Translations under genes and position numbers: made by a program
Assembly: GCF_030732065.1 (NCBI RefSeq)
Contig: NZ_JAVBHX010000005.1
Span: 1 to 64,000 of the forward strand
Reading direction: 5' to 3'
Length of the DNA stretch: 64,000 nt
DNA from: Oceanimonas aquatica
GTDB taxonomy: Bacteria > Pseudomonadota > Gammaproteobacteria > Enterobacterales > Aeromonadaceae
The notes under the pieces: generated by a model
Told to the model about the DNA's origin: nothing
Database searches by the model: none
Seen by the model: only the letters and a program-made list of their open reading frames with translations
Shown here: positions 25,840-34,852 of the stretch, piece by piece
How the letters are laid out: each line of letters begins with the position of its first letter
Numbering within the stretch: position 1 is the first letter of the stretch

Positions 25840-26319
25840 TCAGGCTGTGGCGTGTACTGCTTCCAGCACGTCCAGCATGCGTTCGGGCTGCTGGGGCAAA
25901 TAGGCATTCAGCTGGCCCTGCATGCGCGCCAGGGTGCGGGGGGCCAGGTTGGAAGCCACTTCCGCCGGCAGTTCATTACGAGACGGTTTAAGCGGCTCGC
26001 CACGCATGGCAAGCAGCAGCCGCAGGCTGTCCTGTTGCAGCTCGCCCGCCAGCCGGCTCAGGCCGGCGGCCCGAATGTGATCAACGCCATCGGCAAACAG
26101 CGGCGGCGTGGGCTCGGGCAGGGCGAAATGAGCCCGCCAGTCCGGCTCGCCCGTCTCGGCTGCCGGCTCCTCAATGCGCGGCAGATCCCGCGCATCATCC
26201 GACAGCATGGCCAGCAGCAAGCCAAAATCGCCACGACGGCCCTGGTGGACCGCCTGGTTAAGGCTGTCTCCCAGTTGGCTGTCGTTAATCAGCAGATTGG
26301 CGTGTACGGGTGCTGGCAT
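25840..26319 (-). CDS. Conserved-looking hypothetical protein
   Basis: A 159-residue protein I do not recognise. It is acidic, rich in Leu, Ala and Pro, with no signal peptide, membrane segment or catalytic motif. Features are a central DWRAHFALPEPTPPLFADGV block and two predicted helical stretches (LAGELQQDSLRLLLAMRGEP, TLARMQGQLNAYL). Codon usage matches neighbours and the frame has no dense antisense competitor of equal quality, so it is likely real. It is monocistronic between the repeat above and the tRNA-Tyr promoter. Confidence 0.65.
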   Translation of the reverse strand: MPAPVHANLLINDSQLGDSLNQAVHQGRRGDFGLLLAMLSDDARDLPRIEEPAAETGEPDWRAHFALPEPTPPLFADGVDHIRAAGLSRLAGELQQDSLRLLLAMRGEPLKPSRNELPAEVASNLAPRTLARMQGQLNAYLPQQPERMLDVLEAVHATA

Positions 26320-26406
26320 AAAGGACGAAAAGTTTAAAAGTTAGGCGTTTAAACCCTTATCGGCCGGAAATCCCCGAATTTTAGTAAATTAATTGCTTTT
26401 CAGGGG

Positions 26407-26441
26407 TTCACATTGCCGTTCGTTTTGATAGTATGCGCCCC
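26407..26441 (+). promoter_or_regulatory. Promoter for the tRNA-Tyr pair
   Basis: TTCACA (26407-26412), a 16-base spacer and TAGTAT (26429-26434) are followed by the all-GC discriminator GCGCCCC, the usual mark of a growth-rate and stringently controlled stable-RNA promoter. The first tRNA begins nine bases later. Confidence 0.6.
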
Positions 26442-26449
26442 ACTGATGT

Positions 26450-26534
26450 GGAGGGGTTCCCGAGTGGCCAAAGGGATCAGACTGTAAATCTGACGGCTCA
26501 GCCTTCGCTGGTTCGAATCCAGCTCCCTCCACCA
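26450..26534 (+). tRNA. tRNA-Tyr (anticodon GTA), copy 1
   Basis: An 85-base class II tRNA with a long variable arm. Acceptor GGAGGGG / TCCCTCC, anticodon loop CTGTAAA (GTA), T arm GCTGG-TTCGAAT-CCAGC and an encoded CCA. It matches the E. coli tyrTV layout. Confidence 0.96.
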
Positions 26535-26588
26535 CCTATTCAGTTTTAATGCATCGCATTGAAGCACACAATTTGCAAGTTTACTCGT

Positions 26589-26673
26589 GGAGGGGTTCCC
26601 GAGTGGCCAAAGGGATCAGACTGTAAATCTGACGGCTCAGCCTTCGCTGGTTCGAATCCAGCTCCCTCCACCA
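26589..26673 (+). tRNA. tRNA-Tyr (anticodon GTA), copy 2
   Basis: Base-for-base identical to the upstream copy over all 85 positions and separated by 54 bases. The two share one promoter and the terminator that follows. Confidence 0.96.
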
Positions 26674-26680
26674 TCATTGA

Positions 26681-26710
26681 AAAAGCCGGTGCATCGCACC
26701 GGCTTTTTTT
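26681..26710 (+). terminator. Terminator of the tRNA-Tyr operon
   Basis: AAGCCGGTGC and GCACCGGCTT form a 10-bp stem around an ATC loop, followed by a run of seven T. Confidence 0.9.
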
Positions 26711-26793
26711 ATGTCTGTGTGAATGAACCATACTTAGAGTATCTCCGCGTGCCACGGCAATGGGCCCTGGCCGAGCAGTAAAGGAGATGTGTC

Positions 26794-27306
26794 ATGACAT
26801 ATTCACTGGTTCACACCGGACTTCGGCTGCTGCCCCTGCTGGCGGCGCTGGTGCTTGCTTTACCGGCCCAGGCGGACCGGGATCACCGCCGGCACGATCA
26901 CCGGCTGCAGGGTTATGATCAATCTTACGGCCAGTACCGGCATCAGGGTTTTCGCCATCGTCTTGAACGCCGCCACAAGGTGTTTCGCTCTCACCGGCAG
27001 CACAAGGCCTACCGTCATTATCGCAAGCACAAGCATTACCGCCCCAATCAACGCCGGTTGCGGGTAGTGGAGCCGTATTACTACTCCCCGCCCTATGTGC
27101 AGTACCGAAGCCGCCGTTCAACAGGTGTCGGCATTTCGGTGATCCTGCCCCTGGGCAGCCTGATCAGGGAGTTGCCCGGCGGCTCCGTCAGCCTGCATTT
27201 TAACGGCACCCCCTACTACTACCACGGCGGCAATTACTACCGTCCTCACCAGCGAGGCTACCGGGTGGTGGCACCGCCCGGCCGATCGCCTCGCCAGCGC
27301 TGGTAA
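26794..27306 (+). CDS. Secreted His/Tyr/Arg-rich hypothetical protein
   Basis: A 170-residue protein. A signal peptide (about residues 1-27, ending LPAQA) is followed by a strongly basic stretch (about 30-90) built of His, Arg, Tyr and Lys. The C-terminal half has a glycine-containing beta segment (GVGISVILPLGS) and a YYYHGGNYYRP motif that recalls small DUF6515-like periplasmic proteins; that link is tentative. AAGGAG precedes the ATG. The His/Tyr density suggests metal or surface binding, which is inference only. Confidence 0.75.
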   Translation: MTYSLVHTGLRLLPLLAALVLALPAQADRDHRRHDHRLQGYDQSYGQYRHQGFRHRLERRHKVFRSHRQHKAYRHYRKHKHYRPNQRRLRVVEPYYYSPPYVQYRSRRSTGVGISVILPLGSLIRELPGGSVSLHFNGTPYYYHGGNYYRPHQRGYRVVAPPGRSPRQRW

Positions 27307-27309
27307 GAC

Positions 27310-30300
27310 TTAATCGGGCTCCCGCAGTTCGGCGTCCAGCCGGCGCTGCTGGTGCTCAGGCGAGGTCGTGCGCCGGGCCAGCATGCGGTACATGGCGGGC
27401 ACGATAAACAACGTCAGCAGGGTAGCCAGGGCCACGCCGCCAAACACCACCATGCCCACCGCCTGACGGCTTTCCGCCCCGGCACCGCCGGCCAGGATCA
27501 GCGGCACGGCACCGGCCACCGTGGTAAAGGCGGTCATCAGAATGGGCCTTAACCGGCGCACCGCCGCTTCGGTCAGGGCCTGGTCAAAGTCCTGGCCCTT
27601 GTCCCGCAACTGGTTGGCGAACTCCACGATCAGAATGCCGTTTTTGGTCACCAGACCGATCAGCATCACCATGGCAATCTGGCTGTAGGCGTTCAGGGTA
27701 ATGCCAGAGAGATACAGCCCCAGCAGGCCGCCCAGCAGCCCCAATGGCACCGTCAGCAGCACAATAAAGGGATGTACAAAGCTTTCGAACTGGGCCGCCA
27801 AAATCAAAAACACCACCACCAGTGCCAGCCCGAACACAAAGGCCACATCACCCTGGTTGGAGCGGTACTCCAGTGACTCCCCCTTGTAATCAACGGTGGC
27901 ACTGTCGGGCAGATTGTCCCGCACCAGGCCGTCGAGGTAATCCAGGGCTTCGCCCAGGCTGTAGCTGCCCTCCAGGTTGGCACTCAGGGTGATCGCCTTC
28001 TTGCGGTTGTAGTGATTGAGCGAGCCCGGCGCGCCCTGTTCACGAAGATTGACCAGATTATCGAGAGACACCAGCTCGCCCCCGCCGGTGCGCAGATACA
28101 GCGAAGCCAAATCGTCCAGCCGGCTGAAGTCTTCCTCGTTGCCCTTGAGAAAGACGTCATATTCTTCGCCCTGGCGGGAATAGGTGGTAATGGCCTGACC
28201 GCCCAGCATGACGTTGAGGCTGTCGGCCACGTCGGTCACCGAAATCCCCAGACTGGCAGCCCGACGCTGGTCTACCTGCACCAATAACTCGGGCTTGGTG
28301 CGATCAAAGTCGAGCTCCAGATCGTCGAGTCCCGGGTTGTTCCGGGCCAGGGTCCTGAGTTGTTCGGCCCACTCCAGCAGCTCGTCGTAGTCGGCGCCGC
28401 CCAGTACAAACTCCACCGGGGTGCTGGAGCCGCCGCGAATGGAGGACGGCAATATGGGGATTACCAGCACATCGGTGACGTCCCGGGTAAGGGCACGAAT
28501 GCGTCCGGCCACGGCCCCCGCCGGCATACTGCGTTCGTCCCAGCTGGACAGGCTGGCAAACATGATGCCGCTGTTTACGCCGCCACCAAAGCCGGGGGTG
28601 CGTACCGTCAGGCTGCTGATAATGCCCTGTTCCCTGAGCGGCATCAGCCGGCTTTCCACTTCGCCCATGGCCCGGCTCATACGCTCAAAGCTGGCGCCCT
28701 CGGCGCCCTTGACCATCACGAACACCACGCCCCTGTCTTCCTTGGGTGTCAGACTCTGGGGAATTTCCCGAAACAGCAGCACAATCACGCCAAGGGCGGC
28801 CACCATGGCAAGCGGCGCCCACCAGCCATGACTGAGCTCCCGCTCCAGCAGGCGTCGATAGCCGCGCTCCAGACGCGTAAACAGAGCATCGAAATGACGC
28901 GCCAGCCAGCCCTGGGAAGCATTCACTTGCAGCAGCTTGCTGGCCATCACCGGACTCAGGGTCAGGGCCACCAGAGAAGAAAAGCCCACCGCCGCCGCCA
29001 GCAGCACCGCAAATTCGGTAAAGATGCGGCCGATCACACCGCCCATGAACACGATGGGCAGGAATACCGAAATCAGCGTCAGGGTGGTTGCGATCACCGC
29101 AAAACCCACCTCGCGAGTACCGTGCCAGGCCGCCGCCAATGGCGAGCGTCCCCGCTCCAGATGGTGGTGAATGTTTTCCAGCACCACGATGGCGTCGTCC
29201 ACCACCAGGCCAATGGCCATGATCAGCGCCATCAGGGTGATCAGGTTGACCGAAAAGCCCATGATCAGCGCCACGATAAAGGCACTCACCAGCGATACCG
29301 GCACCGTGACCGCCGGGATCAGGGTGGCACGCACCTGGCCGAGAAAGATGTAGATCACCAGCACCACCAGCGCCATGGTGATCATCAGGGTGCGGTACAC
29401 CTCGCTGATGGCGCTTTCAATAAACACCGAGCTGTCGTAAGTCCAGGTGAGCTCGGTGTTGTCGGGCAGAAAGGGCCGCTGAGCCAGCACAGCGCGCTTG
29501 ACCCCGTCGATCACATCCAGGGTGTTGGCCTGGGTCTGCTTGACGATGCCAAGCCCCACCACGCTCTGGCCGTTGGAACGAAACAGGGTGTCTTCCGGCT
29601 TCTCCCCTTCCCGAATATCGGCCACGTCCCGCAAGTAAACCCGTTCACTGCTCCCCAGGCGGCGAATGACCAGATTGTTGAAATCGTCGGCACTGTTGTA
29701 ACCACGGGCAATGCGGGCGGCAAAGTTTTGCTGATCGTTTTCCAGAATACCCGCCGGCAGCTCCACGTTCTGGCTGCGCAGGGCGGCGGCGATATCGGCC
29801 ACTGTGACGCCACGCACCGCCATGGCGGCGGCGTTCAGGCGCACGTTCATCACCCGCTCCTTGCGCCCGCCCACCCACACCGAGCTGACCCCGTCGAGCA
29901 GACTGAAGCGATCGGCCAGCACGTTCTCGGCATAGTCCCCCAGTTCCAGCGCCGACAGGCCGGTGGATCTCAAGGTCACCCACAGGATCACGTCGTTGCG
30001 GCCGGTGTCCTTGGTTACCACGGGCGCATCGGCGTCGTCGGGCAGCCGCCGCGAAGCTCGGGACACCGCCTCGCGCACGTCACTGGCGGCGTTATCCAGA
30101 TCCCGCTCCGGGTTAAATTCCACCGTAATGCGGGAGCTGCCGTCACTGGTGCTGGAGCTGATGAATTTGACGCCGCTGATCCCCGACAGCTCATCTTCCA
30201 GCCGCTTGGTCACCTGGCTTTCCATCACGCTGGCGCTGGCGCCGGTGTAGTCGGTACGAACGGTCACAATGGGCGAGGTGGTGTCGGGCATTTCCCTGAG

Positions 30301-30399
30301 CGGCAACTCAAAAAAGGCAATCAGGCCAAATACGCACAGCATCAAGCTCAGCACCGTGGCCAGCACCGGCCGGGCAATGGCTATGTCAGAGAGCTTCAT
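27310..30399 (-). CDS. RND efflux permease (HAE1 family)
   Basis: A 1029-residue inner-membrane drug/proton antiporter of the AcrB/MexF type. The N-terminus MKLSDIAIARPVLATVLSLMLCVFGLIAFFELPLREMPD is typical, TM4 carries the proton-relay pair in VVDDAIVVLENI, and the large periplasmic loops and 12 TM pattern are complete. It overlaps the 3' end of its adaptor gene by 14 bases. No TolC-type outer membrane gene is adjacent, so it probably uses a shared TolC. Substrates are unknown. Confidence 0.93.
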   Translation of the reverse strand: MKLSDIAIARPVLATVLSLMLCVFGLIAFFELPLREMPDTTSPIVTVRTDYTGASASVMESQVTKRLEDELSGISGVKFISSSTSDGSSRITVEFNPERDLDNAASDVREAVSRASRRLPDDADAPVVTKDTGRNDVILWVTLRSTGLSALELGDYAENVLADRFSLLDGVSSVWVGGRKERVMNVRLNAAAMAVRGVTVADIAAALRSQNVELPAGILENDQQNFAARIARGYNSADDFNNLVIRRLGSSERVYLRDVADIREGEKPEDTLFRSNGQSVVGLGIVKQTQANTLDVIDGVKRAVLAQRPFLPDNTELTWTYDSSVFIESAISEVYRTLMITMALVVLVIYIFLGQVRATLIPAVTVPVSLVSAFIVALIMGFSVNLITLMALIMAIGLVVDDAIVVLENIHHHLERGRSPLAAAWHGTREVGFAVIATTLTLISVFLPIVFMGGVIGRIFTEFAVLLAAAVGFSSLVALTLSPVMASKLLQVNASQGWLARHFDALFTRLERGYRRLLERELSHGWWAPLAMVAALGVIVLLFREIPQSLTPKEDRGVVFVMVKGAEGASFERMSRAMGEVESRLMPLREQGIISSLTVRTPGFGGGVNSGIMFASLSSWDERSMPAGAVAGRIRALTRDVTDVLVIPILPSSIRGGSSTPVEFVLGGADYDELLEWAEQLRTLARNNPGLDDLELDFDRTKPELLVQVDQRRAASLGISVTDVADSLNVMLGGQAITTYSRQGEEYDVFLKGNEEDFSRLDDLASLYLRTGGGELVSLDNLVNLREQGAPGSLNHYNRKKAITLSANLEGSYSLGEALDYLDGLVRDNLPDSATVDYKGESLEYRSNQGDVAFVFGLALVVVFLILAAQFESFVHPFIVLLTVPLGLLGGLLGLYLSGITLNAYSQIAMVMLIGLVTKNGILIVEFANQLRDKGQDFDQALTEAAVRRLRPILMTAFTTVAGAVPLILAGGAGAESRQAVGMVVFGGVALATLLTLFIVPAMYRMLARRTTSPEHQQRRLDAELREPD

Positions 30400-31405
30400 C
30401 GGCTACCTCGACGCGAATGCCGTCGCGCAGCTTGACCACGCCTTCGCTCACCACCCGTTCGCCGGCGCTCAGGCCCTGGCTTATCTGGATCCAGTCGCCC
30501 AGGTTACGCCCCACGGTCACGCTGCGGCGGCTGACCATGCCGCTCTCATCCACCACAAACACATAGCGCTGATTGCCCGCATAGAGCAGACTGCTGGCCG
30601 GCACCGCCAGGCTGGCACCGTTGTCCAGGGTCAGCTGCACCCGCATCAGCATGCCCGGTACCAGGGCACCATCGCTGTTATCGAATTCCAGCCGCACCCG
30701 TGCATTGAGGGTATCGGGATCCACCGCCGGCGCCACCACTGCCAGCCGGCCGGTGAACAGGCGGTCGCCGTAGGCCTCGGTGGTGGCCTGCAGATTATCG
30801 CCCACCCTTAATTTAAGAAAATGCTTCTCCGGTACCGCCAGATCCAGCTTGAGCCGGCTTGAGTCAAACAGCTCCGCCACTTCGTCATTGGCGCCGAGCA
30901 GGCTGCCGGGGGCCACGTCGGTCAGGCCCATCACACCGGCAAAGGGGGCTTTCAGGCTGAGGTAGTCCGCTTCCACCCGGGCCGCCAGCAGGCGAGCCTC
31001 GGCCACGGCCACCGCCGCCTGCTGGCCTTCCAGCTCGGTCTGAGTGACCGCCTTGCGTTTAAACAGCGCCTGGTAGTTGGCCAGAATACGCCTGGCGTCC
31101 CGCAGGGCGGCCCGGGCTTCATTCACATCCGCCCTGGCCGCTCTGTCGTCCAGGCTCAGCAACAACTGATCTTTTTCCACCTGCTGACCGGGTACGAAGT
31201 GCACCTCGGTGACCCGGGCGCCCACCTGAGGGGCAATGGCCACCCGCTGATTGGCCTTGAGGGTGCCCACCAGTTGCAGCCGTGCCGGCAGACGTTGCTC
31301 GGTTACCGTGACCGCACTGACCACCGGCCCCTGCTGAGCCGCAGCAAGGCTGGAAAACAACAGCAGGCAGATGCTCGCCATCAGGGAATAATGATTTTTT
31401 TTCAT
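30386..31405 (-). CDS. RND efflux periplasmic adaptor (membrane fusion protein)
   Basis: A 339-residue adaptor: signal peptide (SLMASICLLLFSSLAAA), split lipoyl domain (VAIAPQVGARVTEVHFVPGQQVEKDQLLLSLDDRAAR, and later LSLKAPFAGVMGLTDVAPGSLL), coiled-coil hairpin between them (NEARAALRDARRILANYQALF), then beta-barrel and membrane-proximal domains. It bridges the permease and outer-membrane channel. It is first in the two-gene operon. Confidence 0.92.
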   Translation of the reverse strand: MKKNHYSLMASICLLLFSSLAAAQQGPVVSAVTVTEQRLPARLQLVGTLKANQRVAIAPQVGARVTEVHFVPGQQVEKDQLLLSLDDRAARADVNEARAALRDARRILANYQALFKRKAVTQTELEGQQAAVAVAEARLLAARVEADYLSLKAPFAGVMGLTDVAPGSLLGANDEVAELFDSSRLKLDLAVPEKHFLKLRVGDNLQATTEAYGDRLFTGRLAVVAPAVDPDTLNARVRLEFDNSDGALVPGMLMRVQLTLDNGASLAVPASSLLYAGNQRYVFVVDESGMVSRRSVTVGRNLGDWIQISQGLSAGERVVSEGVVKLRDGIRVEVADEAL

Positions 31406-31573
31406 GCACTTGCTTCCAAATACAAACTGCGTTCAGTGTACCTGTTTGGCGCGGCCAGACTATGTCAATGTCCCGCAAAGTTGTCACAAAGTGTGGCAAG
31501 GGCAGCAGACCGGCGGCAGTGAGCAAAAATCCCGCTACGCTTATTGGGACGATGCGGTACGCAGGGAGGCGTC

Positions 31574-32338
31574 ATGAACAGCGGCAATATCGTGATTACC
31601 GGTGCGGCCCGGGGGCTGGGTCTGGGCATGACCCGCTACTTTCTGGGGCACAATTATCAGGTGCTGGGGGTGGATATCGACAAGGAAGCCCTTGGCCGGC
31701 TGGACGAGGCCCAAATACCCGGGCTGCAGCTGGTACACCTGGACGTGACCGAAGAGGCCTCGGTGCAAAACCTGGCCCGGCTGGTGGAAAGTCGCTTTGG
31801 CCGCTTGTGCGGCATTATCAACAACGCCGCCATCAGCCTGCCCTACCACGAACCCATCGACAAACTCTCTCTCAGCCACTGGCAGCGGGTGCTGGCGGTC
31901 AACCTTACCGGCCCCATGCTGATCTGCAAGCATTTGTCGCCACTACTTGAGCAGGGAGGCGCCATCGTCAATATCGGCTCGACCCGGGCGCATCAGTCCG
32001 AACCCGACAGCGAAGCCTATGCCGCCTCCAAGGGCGGCCTGGTGGCCCTGACCCACGCCCTGGCCATCAGTCTGGGGCCGCGAGTTCGGGTTAACGCCAT
32101 CAGCCCGGGCTGGATTGATGTCTCGGCGCTGCAGCCCGGTAACGCGCCGGCACCAGGGCCGGCCGATCACGCTCAGCACCCGGCCGGCCGGGTGGGCGAA
32201 GTGAAAGACGTGGCGGCCATGGCGCGCTTTTTGATATCACCGGAAAGCGAGTTTATCACCGGTCAGGAATTTATCGTGGACGGCGGCATGAGCCGGTGCA
32301 TGATCTACCACGACACCGAGACTCCGGCTGCCGACTGA
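31574..32338 (+). CDS. SDR family oxidoreductase
   Basis: A 254-residue short-chain dehydrogenase: TGAARGLGLG nucleotide-binding motif, NNAA, catalytic Ser in NIGSTRA, YAASK Tyr-Lys pair and the C-terminal GQEFIVDGGMS typical of FabG-like members. GGGAGG precedes the chosen ATG. It is divergent from the efflux operon. The substrate is unknown. Confidence 0.87.
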   Translation: MNSGNIVITGAARGLGLGMTRYFLGHNYQVLGVDIDKEALGRLDEAQIPGLQLVHLDVTEEASVQNLARLVESRFGRLCGIINNAAISLPYHEPIDKLSLSHWQRVLAVNLTGPMLICKHLSPLLEQGGAIVNIGSTRAHQSEPDSEAYAASKGGLVALTHALAISLGPRVRVNAISPGWIDVSALQPGNAPAPGPADHAQHPAGRVGEVKDVAAMARFLISPESEFITGQEFIVDGGMSRCMIYHDTETPAAD

Positions 32339-32385
32339 GCCGCTTTCTGCTAGCATGAGGCCAAATTTTTCAACCTCATTGCGCT

Positions 32386-33195
32386 ATGAAAGTCATTTCC
32401 TTCAATATCAACGGCCTGCGCGCCCGCCTGCATCAACTTCAGGCGCTTATCGACAAGCACGATCCTGACATTATCGGCCTGCAGGAAACCAAGGTGCATG
32501 ACGAGGCCTTTCCCCTTGAGGCGGTGCAGGCCATGGGTTATCACGTCTATTTTCACGGCCAGAAAGCCCATTACGGCGTGGCTCTGCTGAGCAAGGAGCC
32601 GGCCCAGGCCATTGTGAAGGGCTTCCCTACCGACGATGAAGACGCCCAGCGGCGAATGATCATCGGCCGCTTTACCCGTCCCGACGGCAGCCCCGTGACC
32701 GTGCTGAACGGTTATTTCCCCCAAGGGGAAAACCGCAAGCATGAAACCAAGTTTCCGGCCAAGGAACGTTTTTACCAGGATCTGCAGCATTACCTGAACG
32801 AATATCACCGGCCCGACGAGGCGCTGGTGGTGATCGGCGACGTGAATGTCTCCCACACCGACCTGGACATCGGTATCGGTGAGCCCAACCGCAAACGCTG
32901 GCTGCGGGACGGGAAGTGCTCTTTCCTGCCGGAAGAGCGGGAGTGGATGGAGCGCCTGCTGGGCTGGGGCCTGCACGACACCTGGCGCTCACAGAACCCG
33001 GACAACGCCGAGACCTATTCCTGGTTTGACTATCGCAGCAAGGGCTTTAACGACAACCGCGGCCTGCGCATCGATCTGATCCTGGCCACCCAGCCGCTGC
33101 TGGACCAACTGGCCGATACCGGCATCGACTACGAACTGCGGGGCATCGAAAAACCCTCGGATCACGCTCCCATCTGGGCCAGCTTCAGGGATTAA
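32386..33195 (+). CDS. xthA: Exodeoxyribonuclease III
   Basis: A 269-residue EEP-superfamily AP endonuclease, almost the same length as E. coli XthA (268). The catalytic residues are visible: Asn in FNINGLRAR, Glu in GLQETK, Asp/Asn in [11 protein letters not shown], and Asp-His in PSDHAPI at the C-terminus. It repairs abasic sites and removes blocked 3' ends. It starts 48 bases after the SDR gene. Confidence 0.95.
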   Translation: MKVISFNINGLRARLHQLQALIDKHDPDIIGLQETKVHDEAFPLEAVQAMGYHVYFHGQKAHYGVALLSKEPAQAIVKGFPTDDEDAQRRMIIGRFTRPDGSPVTVLNGYFPQGENRKHETKFPAKERFYQDLQHYLNEYHRPDEALVVIGDVNVSHTDLDIGIGEPNRKRWLRDGKCSFLPEEREWMERLLGWGLHDTWRSQNPDNAETYSWFDYRSKGFNDNRGLRIDLILATQPLLDQLADTGIDYELRGIEKPSDHAPIWASFRD

Positions 33196-33218
33196 GTTCG
33201 TCTGTTTGCACGCGGAGT

Positions 33219-33300
33219 GCGAAACAGCAGCAGGTTTGCATTCCGCCGACACGCTTCAAGCCCATCCACGGGACGCTTGGCAACACCTGCTGTTGCTTCG
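33219..33300. repeat. Imperfect inverted repeat between xthA and the ABC operon
   Basis: A left arm of about 20 bases (33219-33239, containing AACAGCAGCAGGT) faces a right arm (33280-33300, containing ACCTGCTGTTGCT) across 40 bases. The 172-base gap holds no gene. It lies between two convergent transcripts and could form a large hairpin, or be a remnant of a mobile repeat. Confidence 0.4.
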
Positions 33301-33367
33301 GGAAACTACGGAACTGCCCGCCAGGTGGAACTCGTCCCAACCTCCTACTCCCCAGTCCCACGGTCAG

Positions 33368-34060
33368 TTATACCTTGCGCAGCCGTAAATGACGGAACCA
33401 TCGGCTTTCCAGCCGGCGAAACGCCCATACCAGCAGAAACGTCAGACACATATACAGCAGCCCCGCCGCCAGGAACGCCTCAAAGGGTGAGTAATAGCGG
33501 GAGTTGACGATACGGGCCGCCCCGGTGAGGTCCACTATGGTGATCACCCCCGCCACCGCCGAGCCGTGCAGCATAAAGATCACCTCATTGCTGTAGGCCG
33601 GCAGCGCCCGGCGAAAGGAATTGGGCAATATAATGCGCCGCAGGGTGGTCAGCCGGCTCATGCCAAAGGCATAGGCCGCTTCTATCTCCCCTTTGGGCAT
33701 GGCATTGATGGCACCGCGAATGATCTCGGCGGTATAGGCGCTGGTATTCAGGGTAAAGGCCAGCACCGCACAGAACCAGGCCTGGCTGAACCACTCCCAG
33801 GCCGCCGAGTCTTTCAGCCACTGCCACTGGCCGGCGCCATAGTAAATCAGAAACAGCTGCACCAGCAGCGGCGTGCCACGAAAGAAGTAAATGTAGGCCC
33901 AGGCCGGCCCTTTCAGCAGCCAGTTGCTGCTGTTACGCAATATGCCCATGGGCACGGCAATGGCCAGCCCCAGCACCAGCGCCAGGGATACCAGCCAGAC
34001 GGTGGTATACAGGCCCTGCCAGTAAACCGGCCACTCGTTGAGAATGATTGAAAAATCCAT
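33368..34060 (-). CDS. Basic amino acid ABC transporter permease (HisM/AotM type)
   Basis: A 230-residue polar amino acid permease with five predicted TM helices and the cytoplasmic EAA loop (EIEAAYAFGMSRLTTLRRIILPNSFRRALPAYSNE). The IYFFRGTPLLVQLFLIYYGAGQ block is typical of HisM/AotM. It is last in the four-gene operon, four bases after its partner permease. Confidence 0.92.
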   Translation of the reverse strand: MDFSIILNEWPVYWQGLYTTVWLVSLALVLGLAIAVPMGILRNSSNWLLKGPAWAYIYFFRGTPLLVQLFLIYYGAGQWQWLKDSAAWEWFSQAWFCAVLAFTLNTSAYTAEIIRGAINAMPKGEIEAAYAFGMSRLTTLRRIILPNSFRRALPAYSNEVIFMLHGSAVAGVITIVDLTGAARIVNSRYYSPFEAFLAAGLLYMCLTFLLVWAFRRLESRWFRHLRLRKV

Positions 34061-34063
34061 GGC

Positions 34064-34804
34064 TTACCTTCCCGGAATGGCGTAGTGGCGTTCGGCCCAG
34101 CGCAGCATGGAGGTCGACAGGGTGGTGAACAGCAAAAAGATCAGCGCCACCGCCAGGTAAAAGGTAAAGGGCAACTGGGTGGCGCCCGCCGCCAGCGAGG
34201 CCTTGCGCACCATGTCGTCCAGGCCGATGATCGACACCAGCGCCGTGGTCTTGAGCAGCACCAGCCAGTTGTTGCCCAGCCCCGGCAGAGCATGGCGCAT
34301 CATTTGTGGAAACAGCACGCGACGAAACACCAGCAACGGGCTCATACCGTAGGCCCGGGCCGCTTCCAGCTCGCCCTTGTCCACCGCCAGAATGGCACCG
34401 CGAAAGGTTTCCGCCATGTAGGCGCCAAAAATAAAACCAATAGTGATAATACCGGCGATAAAGGGGCTGATCTCGATGTAATCGGGTACGTAGCTGGTCC
34501 ATTCGTGGTTGGGATCGCCCCCGCCCAGCCATTCATTCAGGGATTCGTTCAGGGAATAAAGAGAGTTGTTCAGCAATACCTGGCCGCCGAAGAAGATCAG
34601 CATCATCAGCACCAGATCCGGTATGCCGCGGATCAATGTGGTATAAACCGTGGCCAGCCAGCGGGCCGGCCGCACCGAGGAAAGCTTGGCCAGCGCCCCC
34701 AGCAGTCCAAGCGCAACCGCCAGCAGCAACGACAACAGCGCCACCTGCAGAGTGACCCAGGCCCCTTCCAGCAGGGCGCCTTCGTAGCCTTTTAAATCAA
34801 ACAT
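34064..34804 (-). CDS. Basic amino acid ABC transporter permease (HisQ/AotQ type)
   Basis: A 246-residue permease with TTLIRGIPDLVLMMLIFFGGQ and the EAA loop (KGELEAARAYGMSPLLVFRRVLFPQMMRHALPG), closest to HisQ/AotQ. AGGAAG lies five bases before the ATG at 34804; an overlapping GTG one codon upstream is possible. It forms the heterodimeric channel with the downstream permease. Confidence 0.92.
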   Translation of the reverse strand: MFDLKGYEGALLEGAWVTLQVALLSLLLAVALGLLGALAKLSSVRPARWLATVYTTLIRGIPDLVLMMLIFFGGQVLLNNSLYSLNESLNEWLGGGDPNHEWTSYVPDYIEISPFIAGIITIGFIFGAYMAETFRGAILAVDKGELEAARAYGMSPLLVFRRVLFPQMMRHALPGLGNNWLVLLKTTALVSIIGLDDMVRKASLAAGATQLPFTFYLAVALIFLLFTTLSTSMLRWAERHYAIPGR

Positions 34805-34852
34805 CACGACTTCCTGTTATGCCGGCCACAGCCAGAGCCGGCTACCGCTAAG

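Noticed and set aside
28360-30435. A 691-residue open frame antisense to the RND permease gene
   Set aside because: Its composition (His/Gln/Gly-rich, no motif) is that of a mirror frame of a GC-rich gene, and the opposite strand encodes a complete, conserved RND protein. The same holds for long antisense frames at 37846-39774 (asd/ycaO) and 45930-47975 (crbS).
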